From the NCBI GenBank assembly GCA_018715825.1, contig DVKU01000098.1, forward strand, positions 1 through 6,517: a stretch of 6,517 bases of DNA, given 5' to 3'. The DNA is from Candidatus Avacholeplasma faecigallinarum (GTDB taxonomy: Bacteria > Bacillota_I > Bacilli_A > Acholeplasmatales > Anaeroplasmataceae). Below the pieces are notes generated by a model. That model did not search any database and was not told the origin of the DNA. It was given only the letters and a program-made list of their open reading frames with translations. Below, piece after piece: positions 5,681-6,517 of the stretch (the first letter of the stretch is position 1; every line of letters starts with the position of its first letter). Both the position numbers and the translations under genes were made by a program.

Positions 5681-6448
5681 CTATCCTAAATAATATATAT
5701 TCTTTGTTCCGTTAGAGTCATAATAATGATAATAAGAAATATAGGTATCTCCTGAAACAATTAAATCATAAATCGAAGTTGTAAAATCATCCTTATTTAA
5801 ATTTATTCCAATGTAGCTATAGGCCTTAGAGACTAAATCGCTACAATATGATTTATTAGTAGTATCAAATAAGAATGAATAGTTATATGGATCACCAATA
5901 AGCGAAGAAGCCACTGATAAAACCTCTTGTCTTTGTTCTTCTGTAGTCCTAACCCTTAAACCAATGACCTCATTATAAATATCATTACTACCCCAATAAG
6001 TTCTATAGCTAGAAGAAGCTAAATTAGCACCCTCTTCAAGACCTGTTGCCTCTATTGATTTTAAATCAGACAAAGTAAAATCTAAATCAGTGTAGCTATC
6101 AGTGCACAATGCGGCATGACCACCTGCAAAAAAGGTTATAAAGGCTCTAACGAATGAAGGTCCAAGCAAAGCCTCCTTTGTAACCAAAATATCTCCTGGA
6201 GCACCTGGAATTATTAAATTATCCTTAACTATGTAAGAAGGTAATTCTTCATTAGATTCAATCTTGTAAAACTTAACATTATCAGTAGATATATCCTGTT
6301 GATAAACTCCTTTTGCTTTAAAATTACTAACCTTTACTGATGTCATAACATTTTTTACACTTGCAGATAAAATTGCTCCTATTAAGATAAAAATTATTAC
6401 ACTTCTTAAACATATCAATATATATTTTAAATATTTTTTCATAAGCAT
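5681..6448 (-). CDS. YiiX-like permuted NlpC/P60 (peptidase C92) membrane-anchored protein
   Basis: A protein of 255 residues (253 if the second ATG is used) with one N-terminal membrane anchor or uncleaved signal (about 8-30), placing the rest outside the cell. The body fits the YiiX/YebB group of circularly permuted papain-like NlpC/P60 proteins: PGDILVT (84-90), then catalytic histidine H111 in GGHAAL, then an acidic candidate at E133 in SIEATG. After that come the YNYSF region and the nucleophile C202 in YCSDLVSKAY. In permuted members the histidine precedes the cysteine, as seen here. Related enzymes cut amide, thioester or lipid ester bonds; the substrate here is unknown. It is first in the dnaX-recR operon, an unusual partner. 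No Shine-Dalgarno sequence precedes either ATG. The ATG at codon 3 (6442) coincides with the predicted transcription start, so it may be the real start. Confidence 0.8.
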   Translation of the reverse strand: MLMKKYLKYILICLRSVIIFILIGAILSASVKNVMTSVKVSNFKAKGVYQQDISTDNVKFYKIESNEELPSYIVKDNLIIPGAPGDILVTKEALLGPSFVRAFITFFAGGHAALCTDSYTDLDFTLSDLKSIEATGLEEGANLASSSYRTYWGSNDIYNEVIGLRVRTTEEQRQEVLSVASSLIGDPYNYSFLFDTTNKSYCSDLVSKAYSYIGINLNKDDFTTSIYDLIVSGDTYISYYHYYDSNGTKNIYYLG

Positions 6449-6459
6449 ATTGTATCACA
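6449..6459 (-). promoter_or_regulatory. Extended -10 promoter of the yiiX-like/dnaX/recR operon
   Basis: TGTGATACAAT (6459-6449) matches the extended -10 consensus TRTGnTATAAT at all positions but one. It lies immediately against the first ATG, and the predicted +1 falls on the A at 6442, the second in-frame ATG. A -35 at the right distance (TTTCTT, 6477-6472) is poor, as is tolerated for extended -10 promoters. Confidence 0.5.
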
Positions 6460-6492
6460 AAAATATAAAGAAAGAAATCATATAAACAATTT

Positions 6493-6517
6493 AATTTAAA
6501 AATAAAAATAGAGGCCA
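6493..6517 (-). terminator. Possible downstream arm and T-tract of an upstream terminator (partial)
   Basis: At the window edge the minus strand reads TGGCCTC followed by TATTTTTATTTTT. This GC-rich run before a T-tract looks like the second arm of a rho-independent terminator belonging to a gene beyond the window. The matching first arm (GAGGCCA) would have to lie outside, so this is tentative. Nothing else is recognisable between here and the promoter at 6449. Confidence 0.3.

Noticed and set aside
6449..6517. SRP RNA or tRNA gene near dnaX, as found in some Bacillota
   Set aside because: Neither the SRP RNA core nor a tRNA cloverleaf is visible in the 69 bases available.
1..6517. Mobile element, CRISPR array or phage genes
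   Set aside because: No transposase, integrase, regularly spaced repeats or terminal inverted repeats were seen. The gene order is that of a conserved chromosomal housekeeping region.

Overview
The window is AT-rich DNA (visibly under about 35% GC), and every protein gene lies on the minus strand. It looks like a low-GC Bacillota genome of the Bacilli/Erysipelotrichia type. Three things support this: an RNA polymerase delta subunit (RpoE), the order dnaX-ybaB-recR-bofA as around the B. subtilis recR locus, and Gram-positive ribosome binding sites and extended -10 promoters. Tryptophan is encoded by TGG and TGA is used as a stop, so the genetic code is the standard one, not the mycoplasma one. 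I cannot name the species.

Reading in the direction of transcription, from high to low coordinates, the window opens with what may be the end of a terminator from an upstream gene (about 6493-6517). A tightly packed gene set follows: a membrane-anchored YiiX-like permuted NlpC/P60 (peptidase C92) protein, dnaX, ybaB, recR, a short BofA-family membrane protein and a DUF1934 (YwiB-like) protein. Gaps are 11 and 4 bases, then a 1-base stop/start overlap, then 23 and 8 bases. This looks like one operon combining replication (DnaX clamp loader), nucleoid binding (YbaB) and recombinational repair (RecR) with three envelope or unknown proteins. Its candidate promoter sits so close to the first gene that the mRNA may be leaderless.

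Next is rpoE, with its own promoter overlapped by a 10-bp inverted repeat. Beyond rpoE lies a 258-base region without a protein gene (1525-1782). It appears to hold an undescribed small RNA: a good sigma-A promoter (TTCACA-17-TACAAT), a roughly 100-nt foldable body with a closing stem and two hairpins, and a perfect 13-bp terminator. Its promoter carries tandem TGTGAAA repeats exactly 10 bp apart, the layout expected for an OmpR-family regulator. Two UCUCCC motifs suggest an antisense-to-Shine-Dalgarno mechanism.

The left end is a two-component system with its own extended -10 promoter: an OmpR-family response regulator closely resembling B. subtilis CssR, followed with an ATGA overlap by its CssS-like sensor kinase, which is cut by the window edge before the ATPase domain. 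A working hypothesis, not shown by the sequence, is that this or another OmpR-type regulator controls the adjacent small RNA.
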